Part shown: in pieces, positions 1-13,539 of the stretch | Layout of the letters: each line of letters begins with the position of its first letter | How positions within the stretch are numbered: position 1 is the first letter of the stretch | Assembly: GCA_015039315.1 (NCBI GenBank) | Contig: WIDE01000048.1 | Coordinates: 125,431 to 189,430 of the forward strand | Reading direction: 5' to 3' | From: Clavulina sp. PMI_390 | Taxonomy: Eukaryota; Basidiomycota; Agaricomycetes; Cantharellales; Hydnaceae | DNA length: 64,000 nt | Program-made: the position numbers and the translations under genes | The notes under the pieces: model-generated | The model's input: only the letters and a program-made list of their open reading frames with translations | What the model was told of the DNA's origin: nothing | The model's database searches: none

Positions 1-875
1 AATCCAAGCGAGTCAGATCACGGATCACGAAGAGCGGAACCGGTCGGTCTTGTCGGTCGATGGGTGGGTGGTGGTAGATCACCATTTGTTTGGCCTGACC
101 GCCAGTCACGCGTGACAAGACGCGTAAGATCTGACAATTTGATGATGCGTCATCAGTGTCGCTGATCCATCTCGCCAAATACGTAACATAGATATATGCT
201 TGAGCGCTCTTAGTAAGCTCTGAATACTGCTATCTACAAAACTTACTCGTGGGGTTTAGTAACCTAAGCCAGCTTCGTAATATTCATCATCATCTGACAC
301 CTTGACACGAGTGACGACAGCGGCAACGCGTGGCATAATGCTCCAAACAAGGAGATCCTAACGGATTCTGCCCGATAGCCCTAAATTTAGAACATACGGC
401 ATGGATGATCTGAGAAATACAATTATCTTGATCGTCCCACTTGCAGCAAGGAAGAGGCTCTTGGATAAATGCACCCGAAGCAGAATACCAGCACGCTAGA
501 GATAACCCGGAGACAGACGTTTGGAGACATGAGCCAAGTAGCCAGAATGTCCGCACCTGCTGTTGTGGCTCTCATTGCGAGCAGCATTACCAAGTCGCAC
601 GTCTCGTCGCATTCCCAGCCACGGCGCACGGCTGTCCAGGGTGACTCGAATACATACAAATGTTTATATTGTCCATCATGTGTACTGACTGCGAAACTGG
701 TGGATGATGTGATGACACTTGCTCTATGGAGTCTACTTCTAGGGGTTGGGAGAACGGGGCGGGTAAGCTACGAATAGTGATGGGTAGAGTAGGGTTGGGC
801 CAATGTGCAATACTCTGCACGATTTTGGTAACACAGAAAGGAATGAAAGGGGATCCGATAACATTCTCTACGTCG
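1..875. other. Left-edge intergenic region
   Basis: I see no gene I can support here. Short open frames exist on both strands, but none has a recognisable domain or convincing splice sites. Positions about 16-62 resemble 3246-3292 on the other side of the neighbouring oxidoreductase gene. The right end probably holds the 3' untranslated region of that minus-strand gene. Confidence 0.5.
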
Positions 876-3077
876 TTATTGGTGCATTTCCTCGTCCGTT
901 GCATTAGGGTACCCGAAGTACGCCCACATGCAACTTGCGCCAAGATCATCAGGAACAGTGTCGTTGACTGTTAGGCTACCGTCCTGATGCTGGCTAACCG
1001 CATGGCCCTATTACGCACAAAAGCTTGTTAGTTGACAGGATCCTCATTTTCAGTGAGTCTTCGTTCTGCTCACCAGGCCAAAGGTGACTTTGATACTAGG
1101 AGGTTTAGGATAATACTCCTCTAACTCCGGCTCGTTGTCCTTCTCAGAGGACAATGATCCCTTCTCGAGGCTAGCCTGATGCTCGATCATCTTTACGATG
1201 TTTCGGGCCGCTAGTTCGGCCTATGACAGGCGAGATGAAGAATAGGTCAATTAAGGGGATTCGCAGTGCTTGGGGGCTCGGTGCCAACCTGGTAATACGA
1301 CATGTGGCCAGCTTGAATGGCGCCAAACGCATCGGCAGCATCGCCGACGGCGAAAATATGGGGATACGGCGTGGTCTCGCTCTCTGACCCGGTTGATGAC
1401 GGCGAGGGAGAGACTAGGCCCAGTTGCATAGTGCGAAGCACGCGAGCTTGCTTCGTCTCGGGAACAATGACGCGCGAATCCATCTCGTCTAATAGCGAGG
1501 TATTGGGGACTTGGCCAGTGCAGAGGAACTACAAATGGGGTAGATCGTTAGCTGTTTTGCGCGGAATCAAGAAAGAATGGGTAGGGCTCACGATAAGATC
1601 GGTCTCACACTCTTCGCCATCGACAGTGCGCACGATTCGTTCCCCTGCCTCGTTCCTGCGTGCCGGAATCTCATGTACGCTCTTAAGGTCCAGACGCTTG
1701 CCCAAAATGAGCCTGATACCAGCCTCCTCTATCCGCGTCTTGGCTAAAACATCACAGTCATTAGCACACAGAAGGAACCTTCACGGAGTGCGAAGCAACT
1801 TACCTGCATCGTGCAACGCCTCACTGAACCGCGGCAGCAATTGCGCTCTTGAATGCAACAACGTAACGCGCTTCTCTGGATGCACAGACTTGATGTCCGT
1901 GGCATACTCTATAATTACAGAATAAACAAGCCGTTAGAATTCACAGTGCTGAGAAAAAAGCACGACATATGTATGCAGACTTACGAATGCCCAGCGGCCC
2001 ACCACCAACGACGAGAACGCTTCGTGCGCGCTTCACGACCTGCTGGTGCTTTCGGAGCCACTTGCTAGCCTGGTTCTTGCCACCTTGATACCCCGACTGC
2101 GCCTTGGGCCAAAAGACAGTAGGAGGGTCTACGATAGCTGGAGAAGGGACGGGCCCCCACAAGTTGATCGGCGCAGGGAAGTGTGAGCCTAGCGCATAGA
2201 TGAGGTAGTCGAATGTGATGCGGCGGAGGTTGGGCCGCGTCCGTGTCCGCGTGTAACATGAAGCGGTCGCGGGGACGGAAGGGAAGGGAGATGGAGCAGC
2301 AGGTTTGCCCTCGTTTAGCGGGTAAACGTGGAGAGTAATGGAGTAGGGGGAAAGTGAAACGACTTGGCCATGAATGAACTCGTGGTCCGGGCCATCGAGG
2401 GTGTCGCGGTCGAATACGCGATCATACGGAATGACTGGTGGGGCAAGTAGTGGCGGCGGGGCGAAGTGAAGGAGGGAGATTGGAAGGCACGAAATGAGCC
2501 CAATATAATTCTAACTGATGAGATGAAAGGAAAAGAGAGAGTAATGATTCTCACAAGCTTTGTGTTCATGGCCAGGCAATATACCAAACCGTGGAAGTGA
2601 ATACACGTCTAAATTAAATGAACGATCATCATCGAACAGCGAGTGAGGACGCAAGATGCTAGCAAGCAAGAAAAGAGTCTACTTACGATTGATATGGCTA
2701 TTGGAAGAGAGAAAGAAAGAAAGAAAGAGAGCAAAGTGGTTCGTTTGTCAGTGACGGCCCGGAAGAGCCCGAGAGGTGGTGTCAGATGGGCAACTCACGA
2801 ATTTCTGTCGATGAGCAACAATTTCCACCCGCGAGGCAAACGCTTCGCTAGCAGGGCTGCAGCAGCATTACCTGAAGAGTTCGCATAGCATAATGTCAGC
2901 CCAGAGCAAGAAGAATCGAGTAACCCCCCACCCCCACGACGTTGTTGGGGGTGGGGGAACGCGCACAACTGAATTGCACGCTAGCGAGAAACTTTTGTTT
3001 CACACGTCTTACTCACCGCCATAGCTCCCACCCAAGATGACGACCGTCTTTGTGGGCTCTACACTAAAGTTGGTCAT
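876..3077 (-). CDS. AIF/FSP1-like FAD-dependent NAD(P)H oxidoreductase
   Basis: This is a pyridine nucleotide-disulphide oxidoreductase of the AIF/AMID (FSP1) group, expected to move electrons from NAD(P)H through FAD to a quinone-type acceptor. Ten exons: 3017-3077, 2799-2871, 2687-2697, 2555-2608, 1985-2434, 1804-1908, 1592-1743, 1289-1528, 1074-1220 and 876-1007. They sum to 1425 nt, or 474 aa. The N-terminal FAD-binding motif is VVILGGSYGG, at about residues 12-21. The second Rossmann motif, VLVVGGGPLGI, lies near residue 210. The C-terminal FAD motif is IFAVGDAADAFG. The last exon ends with the family's DDLG...W.YFG block. Exon 3 is only 11 nt, but it is needed to complete the conserved RNSHINHVYSLPRF stretch. 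No transmembrane segment or clear targeting signal is visible. The family assignment is strong; the electron acceptor is not known. Confidence 0.9.
2708..2731. repeat. (GAAA)n microsatellite in an intron
   Basis: A short purine-rich GAAA tandem run lies in the intron between exons 2 and 3 of the AIF-like gene, just upstream (in transcript order) of the 11-nt exon. On the coding strand it is a TTTC polypyrimidine tract close to the acceptor site. Confidence 0.7.
2925..2957. repeat. Perfect 12-bp inverted repeat (C5A/TG5 arms) in an intron
   Basis: The arms CCCCCACCCCCA (2925-2936) and TGGGGGTGGGGG (2946-2957) are exact reverse complements separated by a 9-nt loop. They lie inside intron 1 of the AIF-like gene. 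The RNA could form a strong hairpin, and the G-rich strand could stack into a quadruplex-like fold. No function is known. Confidence 0.75.
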
Positions 3078-3561
3078 GCGAGCAATTTTCGCCGCTGCTG
3101 TCCAAGGGAAGGGGGGGATCGAAAGAGTGGGGCTGGAAGGAAAGCAGCAAGCAAGGAGAAGAAAAAGAAGGGATGAAGAGTGAGCCTAATTTCACCCGCG
3201 GTACCGTGTCACATCTTATCAGATACTAACTACCCACACGGGGGAGATTACGGATCATAAGCAACCGAACCGATCGGTCTTGGTCGGTCCTTATTACCCA
3301 CTCAATTATCAATACATGAGCGCTCTATACTGTTTCACATCAGCGCTATACTCCTTGTGACGCGCTTCACTACCAACCACCATCATCAGTCCACGTCCGA
3401 TCGCGTCGAGCAGGTGAAAAAACTCCGCGCAGATTGCTAATAGTGCATGGATCCACACAGGAGACAGAGTGTATATATGAAATGACACGAAAGGGTATCG
3501 GGACTGCAATTGCGAAGAGAATGGGGCGCGTAACGGACACACGGATCGCAAACTCCTGCCC
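3078..3561. other. Intergenic region between AIF-like and EH-domain genes
   Basis: This should hold the 5' flank of the AIF-like gene and the 3' end of the EH gene, both on the minus strand. A stretch at about 3246-3292 resembles positions 16-62. I see no other gene. Confidence 0.5.
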
Positions 3562-5327
3562 TTAGCGGACCCTTGCTGCCAACGGCCGCTGCCTTGCAGC
3601 TTTTGCCAATTCAGCGTCGATCAACCACATCCCCTGCACAAATGGCTCACGCTCAAGGCTACCGGTCTTCTTGGTGTCCACTTCCATCCTGTCGAGGGAA
3701 ACAACGGCCGAGTGTGGGATACCAGTGACAGACACATACACACACGCACGCACGCACAGCCAAGTAAGCGTCTTGTCAGTTTATCTGATAACGCCTGGGA
3801 AGAAAAGAAAAAGAAATCGAAGGAAGCAACTGACCATATCCGCCGTAGCGTTCCCTTTGGAAGCTTGGAGCACTCCCAGATCGACTTGACGAGCGCTCCA
3901 CTCAATCGAGGAGGCACGTCTGCGCTCACATAGTCATCATCATCCAGACTATCAGCACCACGCCAAGCGCCCGTAGCAGACATGGGTGGTGGCGGCGACC
4001 GCAACGAGGCCCCACGACGATTCACCACATTCACATCGAACAGGTTCTCAAACCTTCGCCGCGCAGCAGGGGGCACGGGCGCCTTTCGCCGCTCCACAGA
4101 CGACGCAGCCGACACCGAACTGTTTCTTGAAACTGCGGACGATGCTGTATCAGCAACGCTGATACCTGAATTGGACGTGGAGGAGCGAGTGGTGGGTGGG
4201 GGTGCAAAGGAATTGCTGTTGGCAGGAGGTGCGACGCGTCGTATTGAGAAGGATGATATGGAGGATGAGGAGCCGACAGACGGCGGCCCACCAGATGGCC
4301 GTGCAGGGAGCGCTGGCTTGCGCGCAGGTAAGGGAGGAGGAGCAGTTTTGATGGGGCTGGGCGGGATGGATCCCCCTGTGGGGCTCTTCACCAAGACCGT
4401 TGATGCAATGCTGCTAGCACTATCTCGATTCCGAGGAGACTTTCGTGGCACATACGGTAAGTTGTGGGTTTCGACCGGGAGTGGGCCACTGAGCGTTTTG
4501 GGAGGAGTGGCAACAGGTTCTATGTTCCGCTGGTTGAACGCAGCAATGGTGGCCGCGACAGAGGGTGTCGCAGGACCGTCATCTGGCTCAGCTGCATCGC
4601 CGTCGGACGAAAGGGAGACGGATTGGAATGATGAGGTCGAGAGGGACTGGCCGTGCCCTCTCCTCGGCGCAGCATTCAGCGCAGCCTGTACGTCAAGAAA
4701 CTGCGTGGACGACATCTGTGGTACTTTATACCACGATGACGACACCCCATCATCTCCATCGTTCACTGGAGGAGAAACGCGATTCTTGGAGCCATTCATC
4801 GCGATCGGTATAGCAGCAGGAAGAGGAGAGCCCTGAAGGTGAGCAGGCTTTCGAGGAAGGGTAGGGGGGGAGGTCATCATAGAGGAGGAGGAAGTGGTCG
4901 TATGAGAGTCGGCTGAGCGACCTGATCCCATGTCTGCACTGAATCGAGAGACATCGAACGAAGACGATGAATCTCTTGAGCTTGCATTGGTAGGGGTCTT
5001 GGACGATGACGAGGAGGGCCGGGTAGGAAGCTGTGGTGGCCCTCGCAGTGGCTCTTCAAATTCAGAGAGATCTATCAGAGAATCTTTCGAACTACTAGCA
5101 CGATCAGGAGACTCTGCCCGTAGAGTGAGAGACGGTTCATTGGGTGAAGCAGTAGGCTTTAGGAGAGGTCCGAGCAAGGAGCTCGCCGTAGGGGATATCG
5201 GCACGTCCATAAAGTCTCCTGAATCATCCTTTTGGACAGTTTGCCCTTCCTCGGGATCCACATTTGAGATAGTACCGTTCTCAAAGGCTGCGATGCGAGA
5301 GCGAAGAGAGCTGGATTGTGGTGCCAT
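3562..5327 (-). CDS. IRS4: IRS4-like protein with C-terminal EH domain
   Basis: Two exons (3835-5327 and 3562-3688) sum to 1620 nt, or 539 aa. Most of the protein is Ser/Pro-rich and looks disordered, with many polyproline stretches such as APPPLPARKPALPARP that could bind SH3 domains. The last 70 or so residues are an EH domain: RLSGALVKSIW, then SKLPKGTLRRIW, then an EF-hand-like loop VDTKKTGSLERE, then the hallmark FVQGMWLID. In yeast, IRS4 and its paralogue TAX4 bind NPF-containing proteins and act in phosphoinositide regulation and autophagy; this role is inferred. The single 146-nt intron splits the conserved Trp of the EH domain and contains a CA/CACG microsatellite. The start MAPQSSSLRSRIAAFE fits other fungal members. 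The long plus-strand frame at 3982-4836 is a composition shadow of this gene. Confidence 0.85.
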
Positions 5328-7216
5328 GCAAGTTTGCTGCTTTTTGGGTTGAATTGCCCAATCAATTGGATCTCGGGTGCGCCGGCATACTCCCGAGCTG
5401 CCGTCAAGGGCTTTCTCGGTGCCACCATGAAGTCTGCATATAGAGGTGTTCTACGAGAATTATCACGCTCAGTCAGTCTGAGGAACTCGCTTTCATAAAG
5501 CATCCACTTGCCTAGACACTCACGCTTAGTCCTTCGTTCATAGACCCCTGGTGGCCGAGCCGTGAAAAAAGGCCCAGCACTCCAGTTCCGTCGACTCATC
5601 GAGACCTGCCCTGCTGGCCAGGAGGCTGTCACTCTTACCACCCTCCAAGACGCTACTACTTATTTGCGGACGCAGCGGGAATACAATGTACGTGGTCTCT
5701 ATTACAGGTTGTAGTCGTATGCTCATGCTGCTTTGTGCTTTGGACGCGACAACCTTCAGGAGCTGCTGAGGAGATATAACCCCTTGCACGACATGAGCGC
5801 GGAGGAGCACCTTAATGCGACTGTCAACCGCGTTGGTCTACAGATGCCTGCGGAGGTTGACCCGTCCAAATCCGATTCATAATACAGTCTACGTGTTACT
5901 CAATGGATACGACACCTTTTTATATCTTTATATCCTAGGCAAATGATATATTATCCTCAATTTCCTTTGGGCCAACTCCTCGCAGCCTCTTGTTTCGCAA
6001 CCTGTGCTACAGACAGCAATCAGTTTACCACCAAGACCCAGCTAGCGACATCTACTCGCAACTAGCCACCCTGCCTTAAGAACGCATATCATTGTACTCT
6101 TCGGCTGCTTACAACCCCATAGGATTCCTCCCTCGTTGTCAACAAGGGAGAAACTAAGATTCGGGATGACTCACCAGCTCTCGCCCGTTCAACTCTACGC
6201 ATCCCGGGTCTCTGGCGTACCAGTCAGCCCCTTAAAGAATCAGTGTATGGCCATGACGTTCATTTATTACCAACAGGTGTTTGCCTTGATTCTCGGGACG
6301 GGTCTGATAGCATAATATCAGCTACCCAAGACATAGGATGGGTTGACGAACCATTTCATTCCTCTTTGGCCCGAGTTGGGCTTATTAGACTCGGTGGCTA
6401 TTATCGGTGCTTTACTCTGTTATTTCTCCTGCGTCTTGGATAGGGACCTCACGCTCGTGGACAGCAGAAGATTGGCAATCCACTATCAGACGTAACCCAT
6501 CCTCATTCCCCATCAAGCGCAACACCCCTTCCATAATATATTTCGAGAGTATGTTCCGAACTTATAGGAGATATCCCCTCAACCAGAACCAAAAAAGTGA
6601 CAGGTTTGTAGACATGCCACTCTCGATAATTCATTAAAGGCGCCGGAGGAAGCTTAAACTTCCACGCCGCCCCCCATGCGAGATGGATGAAGAGGCACAG
6701 GTACCAACATTCGAGGACAATGATGTCATTCCTCATTCGTACTTCACCCATGATGCAATGGAAGAGGAATGGTTGACTAGGTCGCCGAGCGAAGCGTTTA
6801 GCGCGTGTTGATTTCATGCACGCACGCACCAAACACATTTGACACGCCACTCACCAGTGGAGTGAGAGGATGATTCTTTCGAGGGATGGAGCACAACAGC
6901 GAGCCGGAGTCAAGGTTGTCCGCCCACCCCAAGGATTCGCAGCATGCATGTCAATGGGGCTCAGCACCAAAGCGGCGATTTCCCTTTTTCAGAGGAGCAG
7001 CACAAGTCTAGAATACGGGTACTGCTGCTGACAGAATAGATATGGAGACAACCCCAATTTACGATGCAAAAGACAAATTACAGCATGAAACGAGATGAGG
7101 AGATATAAATCGCAACACTGCGCACAAAAATTAAAACAGAGCGACAGCGAAGGACTGGATAACAACGGGTCCGTGGGGGCGAAAAGTGGAGACAGGATGG
7201 AATGTTAGGCCTATGC
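5328..7216. other. Long intergenic region, no gene recognised
   Basis: About 1.9 kb between the EH gene and the Rab6 gene. Scattered open frames of 60-160 codons occur on both strands, but none shows a family motif, a sensible exon series or a hydrophobic signal. The left part should contain the promoter and leader of the EH gene, the right part the 3' end of the Rab gene. It could be a degraded gene or a non-coding transcript; I cannot tell. Confidence 0.45.
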
Positions 7217-9468
<2,252 letters not shown>

Positions 9469-10759
9469 ATGAGCTCAGCATCTTTCGTCGTCGACGCCGT
9501 CCTGTTTGATATGGTACGGAACATGCCGCTACTCTCCTTGGCGTCGACATCGTCTCTCTGACCCTCTGACCCACTTTTGTAGGACGGCACACTGGTGGAT
9601 TCCATTGCCGCTGTTGAAGCTGCCTGGGGCAAAGTCGCCGAGGACATTGGGTACGTCGACAACTCTATCTTATCTGAATTACCTTTTTCGGCCTGTCGCC
9701 AATCCTGTCCTCGAGTCGCTAAATCTTCGGACCTTACCCCTTGTCCCTGACAAACTTTGACATGCAGCCAAGACCGTGACTATGTGATTGCCGCCACCCA
9801 TGGCAAGCGCGCCATCGACAACCTCAAGCAGTTCAAGCCTCATCTCAAGGACCACGAGATGCCCGATGCCGTCCAAGAGTTCGAAGAGTCTATCCTCGCC
9901 TTCGCTGACGAGTACCATGTCACGCAAAAGCGTCGTCTCTCTCGCTCGTCGTCCTTCGCCTCTATGTCATCGGCGGGTGGCGCTTTCTCTGCATCATCGT
10001 CTCGCGCCGCATCCATGGCTTCCTCTCGTCGCCCCTCCTTCGCCTCGGAGATGTCTTCCGGCAGCGGCAATGGGCTGGGGCGTAGTATGTTCGGCATGAC
10101 TCCCATGCAACCAGTAGAGACTGTCACTCGCGAGGAATACGAGCGCGACCTTGAGGAGATGTGGGACGCCGAGGAGGACCTTATCGATCGCTCGGTACAG
10201 ATTCTCCCTGGTGTGCGTCGGATGATCGACAGCCTACCAGAGGGCCGCTACTGCGTCGCGACCTCAGGTGCTAAAACATATGGTAAGCCAATCATTTGCT
10301 TGATCTCATGTAGTGGTTCCGCCCCTAACGTGTTGATGTCCTTCCCTTCTCTTCCTAGCCTACGGCGCCATGTCGCGTGTTGGGATCACTCCTCCCAAGG
10401 TGACCATCACCGCCGACGACCCACGCCTCAAGAACGGAAAGCCCTTCCCCGACCCCTTCCTCCTCGCCGCCAAGTGCCTCGGCTATGCCGCTGACCGCTG
10501 CGTCGTCTTCGAGGACTCGCCCTCCGGGATCCGCGCGGGCGTCGCCTCGGGCGCCATCGTCGTCGCGCTCTGCACGAGCCACGAGCGCGCCAAGATCGAG
10601 CACTGCGGTGCGCACTACCTGATCGAGAACATGGACCAGATCAAGTGCTCCCAACTCGACGACGGGCGCCTCCGCTTCGACATTGCCGACTTCCACTCCA
10701 CCGGCCCCACTCCGCATGCAGCCTCGCTCACCCACCCACCCACTCCCATCTCCGCATGA
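9469..10759 (+). CDS. HAD-superfamily phosphatase (glycerol-3-phosphatase/2-deoxyglucose-6-phosphatase type)
   Basis: Four exons (9469-9513, 9583-9650, 9768-10282 and 10359-10759) sum to 1029 nt, or 342 aa. HAD motif I is FDMDGTLVDS, near residue 13, with the nucleophile and acid/base Asp pair; an intron splits it between M and D. Motif II is the Ser in VATSGAKTYAYG. Motif III is the Lys in GKPFPDPF, and motif IV is VFEDSPSGIRAG. Together these are the GPP1/DOG-type signature, so the enzyme probably dephosphorylates glycerol-3-phosphate or a hexose phosphate in the cytosol. Family members are usually 230-260 aa. The extra length is a Ser-rich insertion of about 55 residues within the cap domain (between HVTQKRRLS and MFGMTPMQP) plus a Pro/Thr/His-rich tail. 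Substrate is not certain. Confidence 0.9.
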
Positions 10760-11363
10760 TACTATACAATAGATGCTCTCCTGTTTGCTTAGAAGACCCA
10801 CCGCACATCGTGCCATGTCGCGTCTCCTCTCGCTCTCGCCTGCGTTGCTTTCATCTATTATTTAGAGCCCTCGATCCCATAGATCTTGCTCATACCATAT
10901 AGAAGGTTTCGCCATCGTCGTAGATGAAGTCGAATGTAATAGATAGCACGTAGTTGGTTTAGCTCTCGCGGAACCAGAGTTTTCTGCATCGTACGGCGTT
11001 TGACCCTTTGACTTTCCAAAGCAATTGAGACCCCACCCGCTGAAAATGTGCTTGCATATGATGCTTCTCTCGTCATCGCATCTGCAGTTGTGTCACTCGC
11101 TTCTGAATCCTAACGTGTGCGTAAATTGCTTCTTCTGGAAGGCACTCTCCATGCTTGCGCTCGTAATTGTTTTGCTTTGATCTCAAGGTATCGATGATGA
11201 GTTTGGCAAGGCAATAGCACGGTTGAGCTGGGGAAGTCAGCGAAACATAAGCGTTACATTGGTGTTTGATCATTTCCAACGCGCTGGAGAGGTCGCATTG
11301 GCAGTTACAGTTATAGGCATGCATAGGAGCAGAATCAATAAACGGACAATCTCAAGCCAGTGA
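10760..11363. other. Convergent intergenic region
   Basis: This lies between the 3' ends of the HAD phosphatase (+) and WD-like paralogue A (-). It is expected to hold two 3' untranslated regions. No gene or notable repeat is seen. Confidence 0.5.
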
Positions 11364-13539
11364 TCACCAAAATCGTCCGTACCCACTCTCGCGGCGAGGG
11401 ACACCTTGACCATATTCCGGAATAATAGACACATCTGCGTTGTCTTTGAACACATATCGGACTATTGCATGAGGTTGAGGAAAAGTGGTGTTGGTTTTGG
11501 GAGTGTTAGCGCGGCGTCCTTGTCCTGATATTTCGCAACAATTATAGGAAGATCACTCACACAAGCAGTGTTGTCCAGCGTCAAAGACGACTCCAAAGGA
11601 CTCTTCATCGTGCCTTGCACGGCTCGGCCAACCTTTCTCCTCCTCCTCGCCATCCCATTGATCTTTCTCCCAACTGGGTGCCTTGGCCCATCGATAGTCG
11701 TGATGATACCCAATTCGATCGAGAGCTTCACACTCAGTTGCTGCGTAGAGCGTTTGATGCTCTTCATCCCAGCCGAGGCCACTAACGCTGTTATTGCCAG
11801 TGGAGAGTTCATACACAGCACATTGCGTACGGAGGTCCCACAATTTGACGCTTTGAGATCTCGTACCTCCTACGAAGGCATCTGTTGAGGACATGAGTAA
11901 GATCAGGCATTGTTTAGCAGATGAGGGACGATCAACTCACACAGGCCCGCTCCTGACGAAACGAGGACGGAAGATCCGAGCTTCTCCTCGGTGGTGCTCA
12001 TCGTCATGACTGGTGTTGACATCCTCACATCGTAGAGTCTTGCGGCACCATCGTAACATGACGACAAGAATACAGCACTATCCTGTGCGAGCGTCGAGAT
12101 TTGTGAAACGCAGGCACCATGACCGAGGTATCGGTTTCGCCGCTTTCCCGTGACGAGATCGAGCCCAAAGACCGAATATTGTTCATCACCAGTAAAAACA
12201 ACCATCGCCTTGTTTTGGTCCGAAGGATCGTTGGCCCAGCCTGTAATATTGACTTGGCCTAAGGAGACATCGAAATCAAGCTGAGAGGTGAGAGGAGATC
12301 CGGAGGACGCTTCGACTTTGTCCATAAAGACGTCAGAGTCTCGTGATGTGATCTCAGCCAGAACCTCTATATCTAGCTCCTCTCCAAGAATCTTGTTACC
12401 ATCCTCCCCGTGAGTTGGGGCGGCGTCAACATCCCAGATGGCCACACCCTGTGGACCGCAGCGCAATAGTTTAGCACCGTTGTCCACTAAAGCGATCGGA
12501 CCACGGAACGTTACGGAGGTACCATCTGAGTCGAAGGTATGTCGCGCGATGAACGAAGCGTCGTTATCTTCCTCGTCATCGTCGTCCTGGGCCTTCTGAA
12601 TATCGGGCAGCTCGCTCAGTCTGGGTAAATCAAAGTGGTGGCTTTTGATGCGCGTTTCATCTGCAGTCCAAACGAGGTGTCTTTCGCCGTCGATAGCGAG
12701 CTGAAAGGCGATATCGATATGGCCAGTATTGACGTGCGACCGAAATTTGTACCCGTTCGCCCCCATCGTCCTCGGGTCGGTGGACCAGATAGACAATGTT
12801 GGATCACGCTCTTTATAACCCCCTACTCCCTGGACGGCACAAGCACCTCCGCCCAGAACGAGCTGGACGGGGTTAGAAGCCCGTTCTGTTGTGATCTCGC
12901 AGCGAGCCTCACGAAGATTTGTTGTTCGAGGGTCAAAGGCAGTCAGAGACGTTGGTAGCCTCTGGAAGAAAGCGAGGGGAGTAGAATGTGGACTAGGAAC
13001 GTTGTTGCGATCGTACGCAAAAGTACCACCCGCCAAGCGCATCAAAGCTAACCCCACGAGAAGGTGAATCAGACTCCGAGCGGGAAAAGGAAGTCAACTA
13101 TATACCCTGTTGATCGACGCGGCTTCCACCTCTTGTCATGATCTCGATTAGTTGCTGAACTGAGGGTGAGTTAGACCAGCGCTGTGTGCAGGCAGTAGTC
13201 GCACGCACTTCCTCCCCTCCCCATGCCGAGACGGCTGCCATCCTGGATATGGTTCTGAGAGTAGATTGGGAAGAAGTCCCACCCACCATCACCGATAGCA
13301 CCCTCGCCATACGCGTGATTGAGTACGTCATATTCATGGCTGGAGGCAAGATTGAGGATCGCTTCCATCTTTTGTTCACTCAAACCTTCACGTTCTGCCT
13401 CCTGCACGATATTGAGGACTCGTTTCATGTGTTCAACAGAACCATAGCGTGTCTCGTTGCCTTCCTCCCATTCTTTCTTCCGCTCCAAAGGCCAAGACTG
13501 TATTTCGCGCTCCAGACGCTTGAGATGATCGCTGGACAT
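11364..13539 (-). CDS. WD40-like repeat protein with novel N-terminal domain, paralogue A
   Basis: Five exons (13209-13539, 13106-13159, 11941-13047, 11561-11881 and 11364-11461) sum to 1911 nt, or 636 aa. The N-terminal 110 residues begin MSSDHLKRLEREIQSW and contain RYGSVEHMKRVLNIVQEAE and GGWDFFPIYSQN; I do not recognise this part. The rest resembles a degenerate WD40 propeller: GVAIWDVD, YSVFGLDLVTGKRR, YLGHGACVSQISTL, FLSSCYDGAARLYDVR and SVKLWDLR. A Gly-rich loop GGGACAVQGVGGYKERDP and an acidic patch (QDDDDEEDND) precede the blades. Exon 1 (331 nt), exon 4 (321 nt) and exon 5 (98 nt) match the sizes or phases of the copies at 38-46 kb. This copy is inverted relative to them and 25 kb away. 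No catalytic motif is visible, so a scaffold or sensor role is only a guess. Confidence 0.85.

Noticed and set aside
290..556. Minus-strand 88-codon Cys-rich frame that could be a small secreted protein
   Set aside because: No signal peptide: the start MRTFWLLGSCLQTSVSG is too irregular, cysteine spacing shows no known pattern, and alternative frames over the same DNA look equally good.
3982..4836. Long plus-strand open frame of 284 codons, Gly/Asp-rich
   Set aside because: It lies exactly opposite the Ser/Pro-rich coding sequence of the IRS4-like gene; its composition is the mirror of that gene and it has no motif or start context of its own.
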